Source: Gemmatimonadota bacterium (GTDB lineage Bacteria; Gemmatimonadota; Gemmatimonadetes; Gemmatimonadales; GWC2-71-9). Taken from it: a stretch of 64,000 bases of DNA. The notes beneath the pieces are model-generated. The model searched no databases. It saw only the letters and a list, made by a program, of their open reading frames with translations, and had not been told where the DNA came from. Positions 55,913 through 64,000 of the stretch are shown one piece after another. The stretch's first letter is position 1. Each line of letters starts with the position of its first letter. Location: positions 30,524 through 94,523 of the forward strand of contig JAZKBR010000008.1 of assembly GCA_040388535.1 (NCBI GenBank). The letters are read 5' to 3'. A program made the translations under genes and the position numbers.

Positions 55913-57811
55913 CTATCGCCCCTTCCAACTGTTGTTTCCGAGCTCCGCATCCATCCAGATCCCGCCGTCGATCACCACCGAGGTGATCGCCTTCGCGCCG
56001 CTCACGGCGATCCGTGCTTCGGATTGATTGGCGCGCCAGACGGCGGACGTCTGATGCAGCGTGTCGATGACCCCGCCGGCACGAGTGACGATCAGGTCGA
56101 ACGGCGCGGCCAGCCCGCCGACATTCTTCACGGTCACCACGGAGCCGGTCCCGGACTTCTTCACGCCGGCTACCTCGAGATCGATGTAGCCGTTGGAGAA
56201 ATACCAGTTGCGCCAGAACCAGTCGAGGTTCTGCCCGCTTCCGGTATTGAACGAGTTGAAGAAATCCCATGGGGTGGGATGCTTCCCGTGCCAGTTGTCG
56301 ATGTAGGTGTGCAACGCCTTCCGGAAGGCCACATCACCGAGCATCTCCTTCACCGCGAGATAGCCGAGTGCCGGTTTGCCATAGGCGTTGTTGCCGTACG
56401 CTGCGTTCTTGAGCATGTCGCCCGGGGTGACGATCGGGAGGTCTTCGAGCGGTGAAGGATCATTGATCCACCCGGCCACACGGAATTGCCTGAAGAGATC
56501 GGCCGCACGCGCCTTTCCCATGTCGGCCTGATTGATCAGGTATTCGAAGGTGGTCGCCCACCCCTCGTCCATGAAGCCGTAGCGCGTCTCGTTGATTCCC
56601 ATGTAGAACGGGAACCAGGTGTGAGCGATCTCGTGCGCGGCGACGAACCGGGCGAACGAGGTATCGGCAAACGTGTTGTCGTTGACCATCATCGGGTATT
56701 CCATGTCGGCGACGCCCTGGAACACCGTGGTTTTCTCGTAAGGGTAGGGAACTCCCGGCCAGTTGTTCGAGAACCAGTCGAGTGACTGCTTGGCAAAGGT
56801 GACCATGTGACGGTAATCGGCCGACGAGTCCACGTAGGCGGCCTGCACGCTCGCACGGCGGCCGGACGAACGATCGACAACAACGCTGCCACCATCCCAG
56901 CTGTAATGATCGCTCACGCCGAACGCCACGTCCGGAACATTCGTCGCCGTGAAGTGCCAGGTGAGGATCGAGTCCTGCTGCGTCACGGCGCGATTCGCCA
57001 TCTCCGCGCTGGTCGCGATGTGGATGACGTCATCCGATTGCAGGGCACTGCGGTATCGCTGCAATGGGCCGGGCTGCAGCAGGAGCTCCGGGTTCGTGAG
57101 TGTGCCAGTACCCCAGACCACGTAATTGCGCGGCACGCGAATCGTGACGTCGTAGTCGTTGAAGTCGCTGTAGAACTCCTGACCGTCGGTAAAGTCCATC
57201 CGGTCCCAGCCGTCGTAGTCGTCGTACACGGCCACACGAGGATAGAAGTATGCGAGGAAGAGTGACGTCGGGTCGAGCATGCCCTCGCGGTTGCTGAGCT
57301 CCGCCAGCGTGACGTGCCAATCGATGTTGAGGCGAACGGAATCGCGCGGCATCAGCGGGGCCGGAAGTCGGACCGTGCGCCAGGTGGCAGCCCCGCCGTC
57401 GGCCTGACCCCATGGCACAACGGTTCCGTTCGCGACGAAGCGGTCGATCTGCACGCCATCGGTGAGATACTCAGCTGGAGCGCTTCCCATCCGCGCCGCA
57501 CCCGGCTTATGGATGTTCAGCAGCAGCTTCATCGTGAGCGCGCGAAGGGTGTCTGGACTGGTGTTGTAGTAGACGATCGTCTCGCTGCCACGGACGGCTC
57601 GACCCGACGGGGAGAGGTCAATCGAGATGGCATACCGCGCACGATTCTGCCAGTAATTCGGGCCGGGTCGACCGTCCGCGGCGCGGGTACCCTTCGCGAA
57701 GGCCTGCGCGACAGTGCGGGGCCGGTAGAGCGGCTGCTGCGCGGAAGCCGACGTGGCTACTTGCAGCATCACGGCGGCGAAGAGTGCAGTGGCGGGAAGG
57801 ACTCGGCTCAT
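55913..57811 (-). CDS. Exported M1 family zinc aminopeptidase
   Basis: 632 aa. Signal peptide (PATALFAAVMLQVATSASAQ). The zinc site is AAHEIAHTWFPFYMG with the distal Glu in DEGWATTFE; GVADMEYPMMV is the GxMEN-like exopeptidase region. An N-terminal beta-sandwich domain and a C-terminal helical region are consistent with the family. Likely periplasmic or secreted peptidase for peptide nutrition. ATG 57811 is chosen at the signal peptide. Divergent from the PadR-ADOP pair. Confidence 0.92.
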   Translation of the reverse strand: MSRVLPATALFAAVMLQVATSASAQQPLYRPRTVAQAFAKGTRAADGRPGPNYWQNRARYAISIDLSPSGRAVRGSETIVYYNTSPDTLRALTMKLLLNIHKPGAARMGSAPAEYLTDGVQIDRFVANGTVVPWGQADGGAATWRTVRLPAPLMPRDSVRLNIDWHVTLAELSNREGMLDPTSLFLAYFYPRVAVYDDYDGWDRMDFTDGQEFYSDFNDYDVTIRVPRNYVVWGTGTLTNPELLLQPGPLQRYRSALQSDDVIHIATSAEMANRAVTQQDSILTWHFTATNVPDVAFGVSDHYSWDGGSVVVDRSSGRRASVQAAYVDSSADYRHMVTFAKQSLDWFSNNWPGVPYPYEKTTVFQGVADMEYPMMVNDNTFADTSFARFVAAHEIAHTWFPFYMGINETRYGFMDEGWATTFEYLINQADMGKARAADLFRQFRVAGWINDPSPLEDLPIVTPGDMLKNAAYGNNAYGKPALGYLAVKEMLGDVAFRKALHTYIDNWHGKHPTPWDFFNSFNTGSGQNLDWFWRNWYFSNGYIDLEVAGVKKSGTGSVVTVKNVGGLAAPFDLIVTRAGGVIDTLHQTSAVWRANQSEARIAVSGAKAITSVVIDGGIWMDAELGNNSWKGR

Positions 57812-57974
57812 CGCTGGTTCCGGTGGGGGAAGTGCGCGTCGACGGCCGCCATACGCAGTGCGTGAGCGGAGAGTTGCGCTCTCCCAGGGACAGGTTCGCT
57901 GCCAACTTCCCGCCATGGCCAGATCGACAATCGTCCCTCCCTGAAACCATTTCCTCGACTCCGACGTCCCTAAC

Positions 57975-57989
57975 TACTCCAAAGGAGTA
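57975..57989 (+). promoter_or_regulatory. Palindromic operator candidate upstream of padR
   Basis: A perfect inverted repeat TACTCC-AAA-GGAGTA in an AT-rich stretch, 14 nt before the PadR start and partly overlapping the ribosome-binding region. The position suits an autoregulatory PadR operator; not shown by any functional evidence here. Confidence 0.45.
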
Positions 57990-58002
57990 ATTAGGAGCCC
58001 CA

Positions 58003-58350
58003 GTGACTCACGACCCCGTTCCCGACCTCAGTACGCTCGAATTCCACGTCCTGCTGGCGCTCGCGGCCGAGCCGCTCTATGGCTACGCCCTCAAGGACGC
58101 CATCTCGACCGAGTCCGGCGGGATGCTGACCCCGAGGGCTGGCTCGCTCTACCGCGTCGTCGCCCGGCTGATGGGGGACGGCCTCGTGAAAACGGCGGAG
58201 CCGGTCGATGCCGAGCCCCATCCGGGCCTCGAACGGAAATACTACGCGCTGACTCAGCGGGGCCATCGCGTTCTGGCGGCTGAAGCACAGCGTCTCAAGC
58301 ATGCGGTCGCCACGGCGGAGCGACGGCTCAACGCATCGCGGGGCAGCTGA
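58003..58350 (+). CDS. PadR family transcriptional regulator
   Basis: 115 aa winged-helix regulator. LSTLEFHVLLALAAEPLYGY and GSLYRVVARLMGDGLV are PadR hallmarks, and KYYALTQRGHRVLAAE is the wing/C-terminal region. Start GTG 58003 has AGGAG 5-6 nt upstream. The stop overlaps the start of the ADOP permease (TGATG), a pairing common in Acidobacteria and Gemmatimonadota, where PadR controls the permease. A palindrome lies just upstream. Confidence 0.9.
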   Translation: MTHDPVPDLSTLEFHVLLALAAEPLYGYALKDAISTESGGMLTPRAGSLYRVVARLMGDGLVKTAEPVDAEPHPGLERKYYALTQRGHRVLAAEAQRLKHAVATAERRLNASRGS

Positions 58351-61010
58351 TGCTCGGCGCATTGCTTTGGCTGCTGCGGCTCTTCCCGGAAGAATTCCGC
58401 TCGGCTTTCGAAGCCGAGATGACGGAACAGATCACCAGGGACTACGCTGCGGCCCGCGAGGCCGGACGCCTCGCCGCCGTCCGATACGCGCTTCTCACCG
58501 CGTGGGACCTGCTCATCTCGGGCGTCGCCGAGATCGTCAATCCATCGCTGGTCACTCCATACCGTACCGACACGAAGGGAGAGAGCATGGCATCGCGCAT
58601 CAGCGACTGGGTTGCAGACCTCCGCCTGGCCGTGCGGGCGCTGCGGCGCTCCCCTGGCTTCGCGGCCGTCACCATCGGGACGCTTGGGCTGGCCATCGGC
58701 GCCAACGCCGGCATGTTCTCGGTCGTCGACACCGTCCTGCTGCGGCCGCTGCCCTACGAAAATGTCGATCGCCTGGTCTTCATCGCTGCATCGGCGCCGG
58801 GCTCCGACCTGCCGGGCGAGGTTGGCGTCTCGACCGAATTCTTCGTGCAGTACAAGGAGCGCTCGAAACTTCTCGAGGACGCAGCGCTGATCTCCTCCTT
58901 CACGTCGACCCTTTCCTCCGGCGAACAGGTCGAGCGAATCAGGATGTCGTCCCCGACCGCGTCCCTCTTCTCCACGCTTGGTGCCAAGCCGATCCTTGGC
59001 CGGTTGCCCGTGGCCGATGATGAGTCACGCGTGGTCGTGCTGAGCTACGCGCTGTGGCAGAGCTGGTTCGGCGGCGACCCGAAGGTGATCGGGAAGACGC
59101 TGCAGGTCGCCGGCGATAGCCGCCAGGTGATTGGCGTGATGGGCAACGATTTCCGCTTCCCGGTCGAGGGGACGCAGCTCTGGTTTCCGAGTGTCGTTCG
59201 GCTCGAGAATATTCGCCCGGGGCGCTTCGGCGCCGGAATGATTGCGCGAATGAAGCCCGGGGTCACGACAGAAGCGCTCGCACTGGAACTCACCGGCCTT
59301 TCGAAGCAGCTGCCTGAGCGATTTGGCGGTCCGCCGAGCTACGCCAAGATCATCGCGCAGCACCGCGCCGTCGTGCGCACGATGAAGGAACAGTTGCTCG
59401 GCGCGGTCTCTGGTCCGCTCTGGATTCTGCTCGCGGCAGTCACGATCGTGCTGCTCATCGCCTGCGCCAATGTTGCCAACCTCTTCATGGTGCGTGCCGA
59501 AGGGCGCCAACGTGATCTCGCGGTGCGACGCGCCATCGGCGCCGGCCGTACTCAGCTGATCCGTCTCCAGATGGCGGAAGCGGTCATCGTCGCCTTTGCA
59601 GCCGGGCTCGTTGCGGCCGTGCTGGCGACGATCGTATTGCCGATCTTTCTGCAGTCGGCTCCGCCCGGCATCCCCCGGCTGGCTGATGCGCATCTCGGCG
59701 GTGTCGGTCTGGTCTATACCTTCGTTGCGGCGCTCGTCGCGGCTCTCGGCTGCGGATTCATTCCTGCGGTGCGCGCGTCCGAACCCGACCTCAAGCGCTT
59801 GCGCGAGGGAGGCCGGGGTTCGACGCGCGGACGTACCTGGGGCCGCGACGGGCTGGTCGTGGCGCAGACCGCGATGGCGCTGGTGCTGCTGATCGCGTCG
59901 GGCCTTCTCCTGCGCTCCTTCTCGAACCTGCGCCACGTCGACCCAGGATATCAGACGAGCGACATCTTCACCTTCCAGATCGCGCCTGATCGTCCGTCGC
60001 TGAATGATGGCCCCACCTACGCGCGGTTCCAGGTCGATTTCATGCGCCGGCTGCGTGAGCTCCCTGGCGTGAAGTCGGTGGGCCTGGTCGAAAATGTTCC
60101 ACTCAACGAAGGGACGAATGCGCTGCGGTGGATTTCCGATGAGTCCAAGGCCGATGGCGGCTCGATCCTCAACGTGACCTTCGAGGCCGGTGACTATTTC
60201 CAGACGATGGGGATCAAGGTCATTGCCGGTCGACCACTCAGCGAGGAAGAGACCCTCAACTGGCGCGGCAACGTGGTGATCAGCCAGGCGGCGGCGCAGC
60301 TGATGTGGCCGGGCAAGGATCCCCTCGGTCACCGGATGCACGTCGAGGGCGACACCACGTGGGTCACCGTGGTCGGTGTCGTCGCCAATGTCCTGCAGAG
60401 CGACTTCCGCACCGCGCCTGAGGCGCTCGTCTACCAATCGTTGGTCGGCCCAACGCCGGGCAGCTGGAGTATTTCCTCTCCAGCCTACGTGATCAAGACG
60501 CCGCGCGCCGAAGTGATCGCTGCCGATGTGCGTACCCTCGTGAAGCAGGTCGCACCGGAGGCGCCGATGTACCGGATCTTCACGATGGCGGGCCTCGCCA
60601 AGGATTCGATGGCATCGCTCACCTTCACGATGCTCACCCTCGGCATCGCCGCGGGGCTCGCGCTGATCCTGGGAACGGTCGGACTGTACGGCGTGCTGTC
60701 ATACGTGGTCGCGCATCGCACCAGGGAGATTGGCGTGCGGATGGCGCTGGGCGCCGAGGCGGGGCAGGTGCGTCGCATGGTGGTGGGGCAGGGGCTCCGC
60801 GTGGTGGGTGCTGGCGTCGTCCTCGGCATTGTGGTCGCGCTGCTCGCGACCAAGGCGCTCGCCTCGTTGCTCTTCGGCATCAGTGCTCTCGATGCCCTGA
60901 CCTTCGTCGCGATGTCGACGGTGCTGGTTGCCGTGGGGATGCTCGCGAGCTACCTGCCGGCGCGCCGTGCATCGCGGGTCGATCCGATCGAGTCGTTGCG
61001 CGAAGGGTGA
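58350..61010 (+). CDS. ADOP-type ABC transporter permease (duplicated FtsX/MacB domains)
   Basis: 886 aa inner-membrane protein. N-terminal ADOP helical region (LLWLLRLFPEEFRSAFEAEM), then MacB periplasmic core domain, FtsX (ILLAAVTIVLLIACANVANL, RQRDLAVRRAIGAGRTQLIR), and a second core-plus-FtsX unit (GVLSYVVAHRTREIGVRMAL; YLPARRASRVDPIESLREG). No ATPase gene is adjacent, typical of orphan ADOPs. Substrate unknown. Translationally coupled to padR. Confidence 0.9.
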   Translation: MLGALLWLLRLFPEEFRSAFEAEMTEQITRDYAAAREAGRLAAVRYALLTAWDLLISGVAEIVNPSLVTPYRTDTKGESMASRISDWVADLRLAVRALRRSPGFAAVTIGTLGLAIGANAGMFSVVDTVLLRPLPYENVDRLVFIAASAPGSDLPGEVGVSTEFFVQYKERSKLLEDAALISSFTSTLSSGEQVERIRMSSPTASLFSTLGAKPILGRLPVADDESRVVVLSYALWQSWFGGDPKVIGKTLQVAGDSRQVIGVMGNDFRFPVEGTQLWFPSVVRLENIRPGRFGAGMIARMKPGVTTEALALELTGLSKQLPERFGGPPSYAKIIAQHRAVVRTMKEQLLGAVSGPLWILLAAVTIVLLIACANVANLFMVRAEGRQRDLAVRRAIGAGRTQLIRLQMAEAVIVAFAAGLVAAVLATIVLPIFLQSAPPGIPRLADAHLGGVGLVYTFVAALVAALGCGFIPAVRASEPDLKRLREGGRGSTRGRTWGRDGLVVAQTAMALVLLIASGLLLRSFSNLRHVDPGYQTSDIFTFQIAPDRPSLNDGPTYARFQVDFMRRLRELPGVKSVGLVENVPLNEGTNALRWISDESKADGGSILNVTFEAGDYFQTMGIKVIAGRPLSEEETLNWRGNVVISQAAAQLMWPGKDPLGHRMHVEGDTTWVTVVGVVANVLQSDFRTAPEALVYQSLVGPTPGSWSISSPAYVIKTPRAEVIAADVRTLVKQVAPEAPMYRIFTMAGLAKDSMASLTFTMLTLGIAAGLALILGTVGLYGVLSYVVAHRTREIGVRMALGAEAGQVRRMVVGQGLRVVGAGVVLGIVVALLATKALASLLFGISALDALTFVAMSTVLVAVGMLASYLPARRASRVDPIESLREG

Positions 61011-61050
61011 TCCGAAGCGGAACCGTTCTGCATCCATTCAAGGAGAACTC

Positions 61051-61536
61051 GTGACAACTACTTCCGCACGATGGGCCGGCCTGGCCTTGTGCACACTGAC
61101 GCTGATAACGGTAACGCCGGTCCCAAGTGCGGCTCAGGCAGGGAGCGCGCAGGAGCAACTGTGGGACGCGGCGAAAATTGGCGACACCACCGCAATCTCG
61201 GTGGCACTTGGTCGCGGCGCCCGGATCGATTCTCTCGACACCCGGACCAACATCAACGGCCGACGCGCGTTGAACTGGGCTGTCTGGTTTGATCAGGCGG
61301 AGACGATCCGGTTCCTCGCCAAGCGGGGCGCCGATATCAACCTGGCCAATGTCACAGGGTTCACTCCCCTGCATCACGCGGCCGAAAACGGCTCGCTCGC
61401 CGCCGCGCGGGCCCTCGTCGCGCTGGGCGCCGATCGAAAGCTCCGCACCGCCGAGGAACTCCGCGCCGCCGATGTCGCACGCTTGCGGGAAAAGCTCCTC
61501 GTGGCGGCCCTGCTGGATTCATTGCCGGACAAGTAG
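61051..61536 (+). CDS. Exported ankyrin-repeat protein
   Basis: 161 aa. Signal peptide (RWAGLALCTLTLITVTPVPSAAQ). Ankyrin repeats follow: LWDAAKIGDTTAISVALGRG, GRRALNWAVWFDQAETIRFL, GFTPLHHAAENGSLAAARAL. Probably a periplasmic protein-protein interaction module. GTG 61051 has AGGAGA 5 nt upstream. It lies 40 nt after the ADOP permease and may be co-transcribed with it. Confidence 0.82.
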   Translation: MTTTSARWAGLALCTLTLITVTPVPSAAQAGSAQEQLWDAAKIGDTTAISVALGRGARIDSLDTRTNINGRRALNWAVWFDQAETIRFLAKRGADINLANVTGFTPLHHAAENGSLAAARALVALGADRKLRTAEELRAADVARLREKLLVAALLDSLPDK

Positions 61537-61667
61537 CGCATTGCGCCTGAGGGACACGTCGGACCCCGAGAGCGAGGCGAATCCTCGCCCTCCTCCTCGC
61601 CGTACAGTCACCCTCGGCGACCGACGTGTCAGCTCCCTCCCGTGCCCAATCGGAGCACTTTCTGCGC

Positions 61668-62843
61668 ATGAAAGCCCTCATTGCCTGCACCGCGATGTTC
61701 TCGTTCCTTGCGTTCCCGATCCAGGCGCAGCGCACCGTTCACGGCCTCGTCTTCAACGACGCCAACGGCAACGGCCTGCTGGATCCCGGCGAACGGCCAG
61801 TTCCGGGCGTCGTCGTCTCCAATCAGCTGGATGTGGTCACCACGGATGCGGCTGGCCGGTATCGGCTTCCTGCCGATGAGAAGACCCTCGTCTTCGTGTC
61901 GGTCCCGACAGACTGGAAGAGTGTCGGTGCATCGTGGCGCGCGGTGGCCAGCATTGACTCGATCAACTTCGGCCTTCTGGCGGAGCGACAGCCCCGAACT
62001 TTCCGCTTCATTCACGCCTCGGACACGCACATCGACACGAGCGTCGTCGACCGCGTTCGGCGTTTCCGGACCCTCGCCGATTCACTCCACCCGGCATTGA
62101 CCCTGTTTGCCGGCGATCTCATCAGGGATGCGATGAGCCAGCAGGAGCCTCGTGCGCGTGGCTATTTCGAGCTCTTCCTCGCGGAGATGAAGTTGCGCGC
62201 GCCATACTGGGCGGTGCCGGGCAATCACGACCATTTCGGCATCATTCCAAGCCGGTCGCACGTGCCCGAAACCCATCCGCTGTACAATCGTGGCATGTAC
62301 CGCCACTACATGGGACCGGAGTACTACTCCTTCAACTATGGCGGGGTGCACTTCATCGGGCTCGACACCGTGCAACCGGATGATTCGGCGTACTACGGCG
62401 GCGTCGACTCCCTGCAACTCGCGTGGCTGACGCGTGATGTCGCGGCGCTGCCAACAACAACACCGATCGTGATGTTCGCCCACATCCCGCTCACCTCGGC
62501 CGTGGAGGCGCTGACCGGCTACATCGACATGGCCCTCGTCAGCAGCGTCGCCCACCTGAAGACGGGGCCCACCTTTCGCCACACCGGTGCGAATACCCTT
62601 GCGGTGCTCGAGGTGTTCAAGGGGCGCCCGTGGCCGCTGATTCTCGGCGGGCACACGCACGTCGCCGAGAAGATGGTGTATCAGACCGACCGGGGCCCGC
62701 TCAGATTCGAGCAAAGCGCGGCGATCGTCGGGTCGAATGACTATGGCCCGGTCATCATGCAGTCCGGCTTCTCGCTCTACACGGTCACCAATGGTGCCAT
62801 CGATGCTGGCAAGTTCGTGCCGATCGATATGCCCAAGAAGTAG
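61668..62843 (+). CDS. Exported calcineurin-like phosphoesterase with N-terminal SdrD-like beta domain
   Basis: 391 aa. Signal peptide (KALIACTAMFSFLAFPIQAQ). An N-terminal domain VFNDANGNGLLDPGERPVPG resembles the SdrD B-like / calcineurin N-terminal domain. The metallophosphoesterase domain shows ASDTHID, FAGDLIRD, PGNHDHFG and LILGGHTH. Predicted periplasmic or surface phosphatase; substrate unknown. ATG 61668 is at the signal peptide. Ends 6 nt before the tRNA gene on the opposite strand. Confidence 0.85.
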   Translation: MKALIACTAMFSFLAFPIQAQRTVHGLVFNDANGNGLLDPGERPVPGVVVSNQLDVVTTDAAGRYRLPADEKTLVFVSVPTDWKSVGASWRAVASIDSINFGLLAERQPRTFRFIHASDTHIDTSVVDRVRRFRTLADSLHPALTLFAGDLIRDAMSQQEPRARGYFELFLAEMKLRAPYWAVPGNHDHFGIIPSRSHVPETHPLYNRGMYRHYMGPEYYSFNYGGVHFIGLDTVQPDDSAYYGGVDSLQLAWLTRDVAALPTTTPIVMFAHIPLTSAVEALTGYIDMALVSSVAHLKTGPTFRHTGANTLAVLEVFKGRPWPLILGGHTHVAEKMVYQTDRGPLRFEQSAAIVGSNDYGPVIMQSGFSLYTVTNGAIDAGKFVPIDMPKK

Positions 62844-62849
62844 CTGTAA

Positions 62850-62931
62850 TGCGGGCGCCCGGGGTCGAACCGGGATGGGTTTCCCCACAGGATCCTAAGT
62901 CCTGCGCGTCTGCCAGTTTCGCCACGCCCGC
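62850..62931 (-). tRNA. tRNA-Leu (anticodon UAG, reads CUA/CUN codons)
   Basis: On the minus strand the 7-bp acceptor stem GCGGGCG / CGCCCGC encloses a D-arm (TGGCGAAACTGGCAGACGC), an anticodon stem-loop CAGGA-CTTAGGA-TCCTG with TAG at 62895-62897, a long variable arm (TGGG-GAAA-CCCA) typical of class II tRNA-Leu, and a TTCGACC T-loop. Discriminator A; no CCA is encoded. Confidence 0.95.
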
Positions 62932-63053
62932 GGAATCGACTCAACGGTGGCACCGGAATCTTAGCGTCCTCGCTCCTCGGAGGGGGAGGGTGACGTGCGC
63001 GTCGCCCCTGCTATCTTACCGGCCAGACTTCACCGATTCAGGGGATTGCTCCA

Positions 63054-63395
63054 ATGCGTAACTGGATGACCCGGGCCTCACTGGCCCTCGTGGCCGTGGC
63101 AGCGCTCTCTGCCTGCGGCGATCAGCGCCTCGCCAAGCTGCACACCGGGATGCCCGCCGATTCGGTGGCCACCGTGTTCGGCGCCGATGCGCCGCATCGC
63201 ACGCTGACCTATCTCACCGCGGGCCGCCAGTGGGAAGTGCGACTCTACGCAGTGAAGGCCGCGGCCGAGGCGGATTCCGTCGAATGGCGGAAGCTTTCGC
63301 CGGTCGTGCTGAATGATGGCAAGGTGATCGCGTATGGCTGGGGCGCGTGGGACAAGCTCGCCGCCAAGCTGTCGATCCCGGTGCCCGCGAAGTAG
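63054..63395 (+). CDS. Small lipoprotein, BamE/SmpA-like
   Basis: 113 aa. Lipoprotein signal (RASLALVAVAALSAC, lipobox LSAC). The mature segment LAKLHTGMPADSVATVFGAD resembles the BamE/SmpA pattern (G-M-x3-V-x3-hydrophobic-G) with a following beta hairpin (WEVRLYAVKAAAEADSVEW). It may belong to outer-membrane biogenesis or a related small-lipoprotein family; the call is tentative. ATG 63054; a hairpin terminator follows. Confidence 0.65.
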   Translation: MRNWMTRASLALVAVAALSACGDQRLAKLHTGMPADSVATVFGADAPHRTLTYLTAGRQWEVRLYAVKAAAEADSVEWRKLSPVVLNDGKVIAYGWGAWDKLAAKLSIPVPAK

Positions 63396-63420
63396 TTCGC
63401 CGCAGGAGCGCCGCAGCAAA

Positions 63421-63450
63421 ACGCCCGCGCATCGAGAGATGCGCGGGCGT
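63421..63450. terminator. Bidirectional terminator hairpin
   Basis: A perfect 12-bp stem (ACGCCCGCGCAT / ATGCGCGGGCGT) with a 6-nt loop, between the convergent lipoprotein and PDZ-protein genes; AAAA precedes it on the plus strand (T-run for the minus transcript). Confidence 0.75.
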
Positions 63451-63472
63451 CGTGCTTGGAGCTGGGCAGTGG

Positions 63473-64000
63473 TTACTTGTCGCTGAGTCGGACGCGCACC
63501 ACGCGGGTGTAGGGCCGGGTGCCGCCGTTCATGATGGTCAGCGTGACGATGTTGTTCTTCGCATCGCCGAGCGCGGTCCGAAGTTCTGCTTCGGTGCGAA
63601 CCGGCTTCCCCTCGACTTCGGTGATCACGTCGGTCCAGGCCTGCGGCGTCCCGGCCGGCACCAGCTTGTCTTCGGCCGGTGACCCTGGCGCCACACCGCG
63701 CACCATCAGCCCCTTGGTGGTCGTCGGCACCTGGATCTGCGATGCCAGTCCGGGAGTGAGTACCTCGACGGCGACGCCGAGCCGGTTCTTGAAGATGTTC
63801 GCGCCCGGCGCCGCCGGCTTCGCGACCGCGACCGTGCTGTCGCTGTCGCCATCGTTCGAGACATTCACGGCGTTGAGCCGGACGGTGAATTCCTTGTGTC
63901 CGCTCTTCCGCACCGCCTCGACGCGCACGGTGGTCCCCGGCTCCTTGAAGCCGACGATCTGCTGCAACTGGGCGACGTACTTCACCGGCAGGCCGTCGAT
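63473..64000 (-). CDS. C-terminal part of an HtrA/DegP-like PDZ protein (5' end outside the window)
   Basis: The visible 175 residues contain two PDZ-like regions: IDGLPVKYVAQLQQIVGFKEPGTTV and a second with GLMVRGVAPGSPAEDKLVP, DVITEVEGKPVRTEAELRTA. The arrangement fits the C-terminus of a periplasmic HtrA/DegP serine protease. The trypsin-like domain, if present, is beyond the right edge, so a non-protease PDZ protein is possible. Confidence 0.75.
   Translation of the reverse strand: MDGLPVKYVAQLQQIVGFKEPGTTVRVEAVRKSGHKEFTVRLNAVNVSNDGDSDSTVAVAKPAAPGANIFKNRLGVAVEVLTPGLASQIQVPTTTKGLMVRGVAPGSPAEDKLVPAGTPQAWTDVITEVEGKPVRTEAELRTALGDAKNNIVTLTIMNGGTRPYTRVVRVRLSDK

Overview
The window reads as a GC-rich Gram-negative chromosome, most likely Gemmatimonadota. 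Evidence: two PEP-CTERM exported proteins, a PadR/ADOP-type permease pair, TonB and outer-membrane barrel proteins, many short signal-peptide or lipobox proteins, frequent GTG starts and ATGA/GTGA gene overlaps. The phylum call is inference from protein style. There is no rRNA, CRISPR, prophage or transposase. It looks like an ordinary chromosomal backbone with exported proteins mixed in.

Layout: 0-7.4 kb (+) carries a permease tail, guaB, two tandem cationic amino acid permeases, nrnA, an Nfu-type Fe-S scaffold and an Mrp/ApbC ATPase. 7.4-10.8 kb (-) is an ECF sigma factor / anti-sigma / bactofilin-like membrane protein / secreted protein operon. 10.8-15.2 kb (+) is a late menaquinone cluster (ubiE, ubiD, ubiA, ubiX) plus a phosphodiesterase. 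15.2-19.5 kb (-) is a substrate-binding lipoprotein followed by a hybrid histidine kinase, with a secreted protein upstream. 19.9-21.5 kb (+) holds two PEP-CTERM paralogues. 21.5-27.2 kb (-) has a UvrC/Cho-like nuclease, mutM, purD, an M48 protease and a trans-sulfuration enzyme. 27.3-31.6 kb (+) has an HD-GYP response regulator, glmM and glmS. 31.6-36.7 kb has a serine hydrolase, dtd, maf, trpE and a lipoprotein. 36.7-44.1 kb (+) has an outer-membrane protein, a PilB/GspE-REC fusion and hisC-hisB-hisH-hisF. 44.1-49.5 kb (-) has a TonB receptor and lipoproteins. 49.7-55 kb (-) is tig-clpP-clpX-engB plus two genes, ending at a strong terminator. 55-64 kb has an orphan receiver protein, an M1 peptidase, PadR-ADOP, an ankyrin protein, a phosphoesterase, tRNA-Leu(UAG), a BamE-like lipoprotein and the C-terminus of an HtrA/PDZ protein.

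The most unusual structure is a set of tandem 7-bp repeat arrays in at least three unrelated sequence classes (GAGAAGG, GAGACTW, GATGACW/GATGATG). In six of the seven places a GA-starting arm lies at, or within 12 nt of, the stop codon of the upstream gene, on that gene's coding strand. In three cases a complementary arm follows before the next gene, so the intergenic transcript could fold into a long imperfect stem-loop. Two of these enclose an internal GTCA-CC-GAGCG-type element. One array has been absorbed into the 3' end of purD, and two arrays provide Shine-Dalgarno-like sequence for mutM and trpE.

Two genes have start problems. A lipoprotein at 36.1-36.7 kb seems to lack one G, and the hybrid kinase has no ATG or GTG start but has a CTG overlapping the upstream stop codon.
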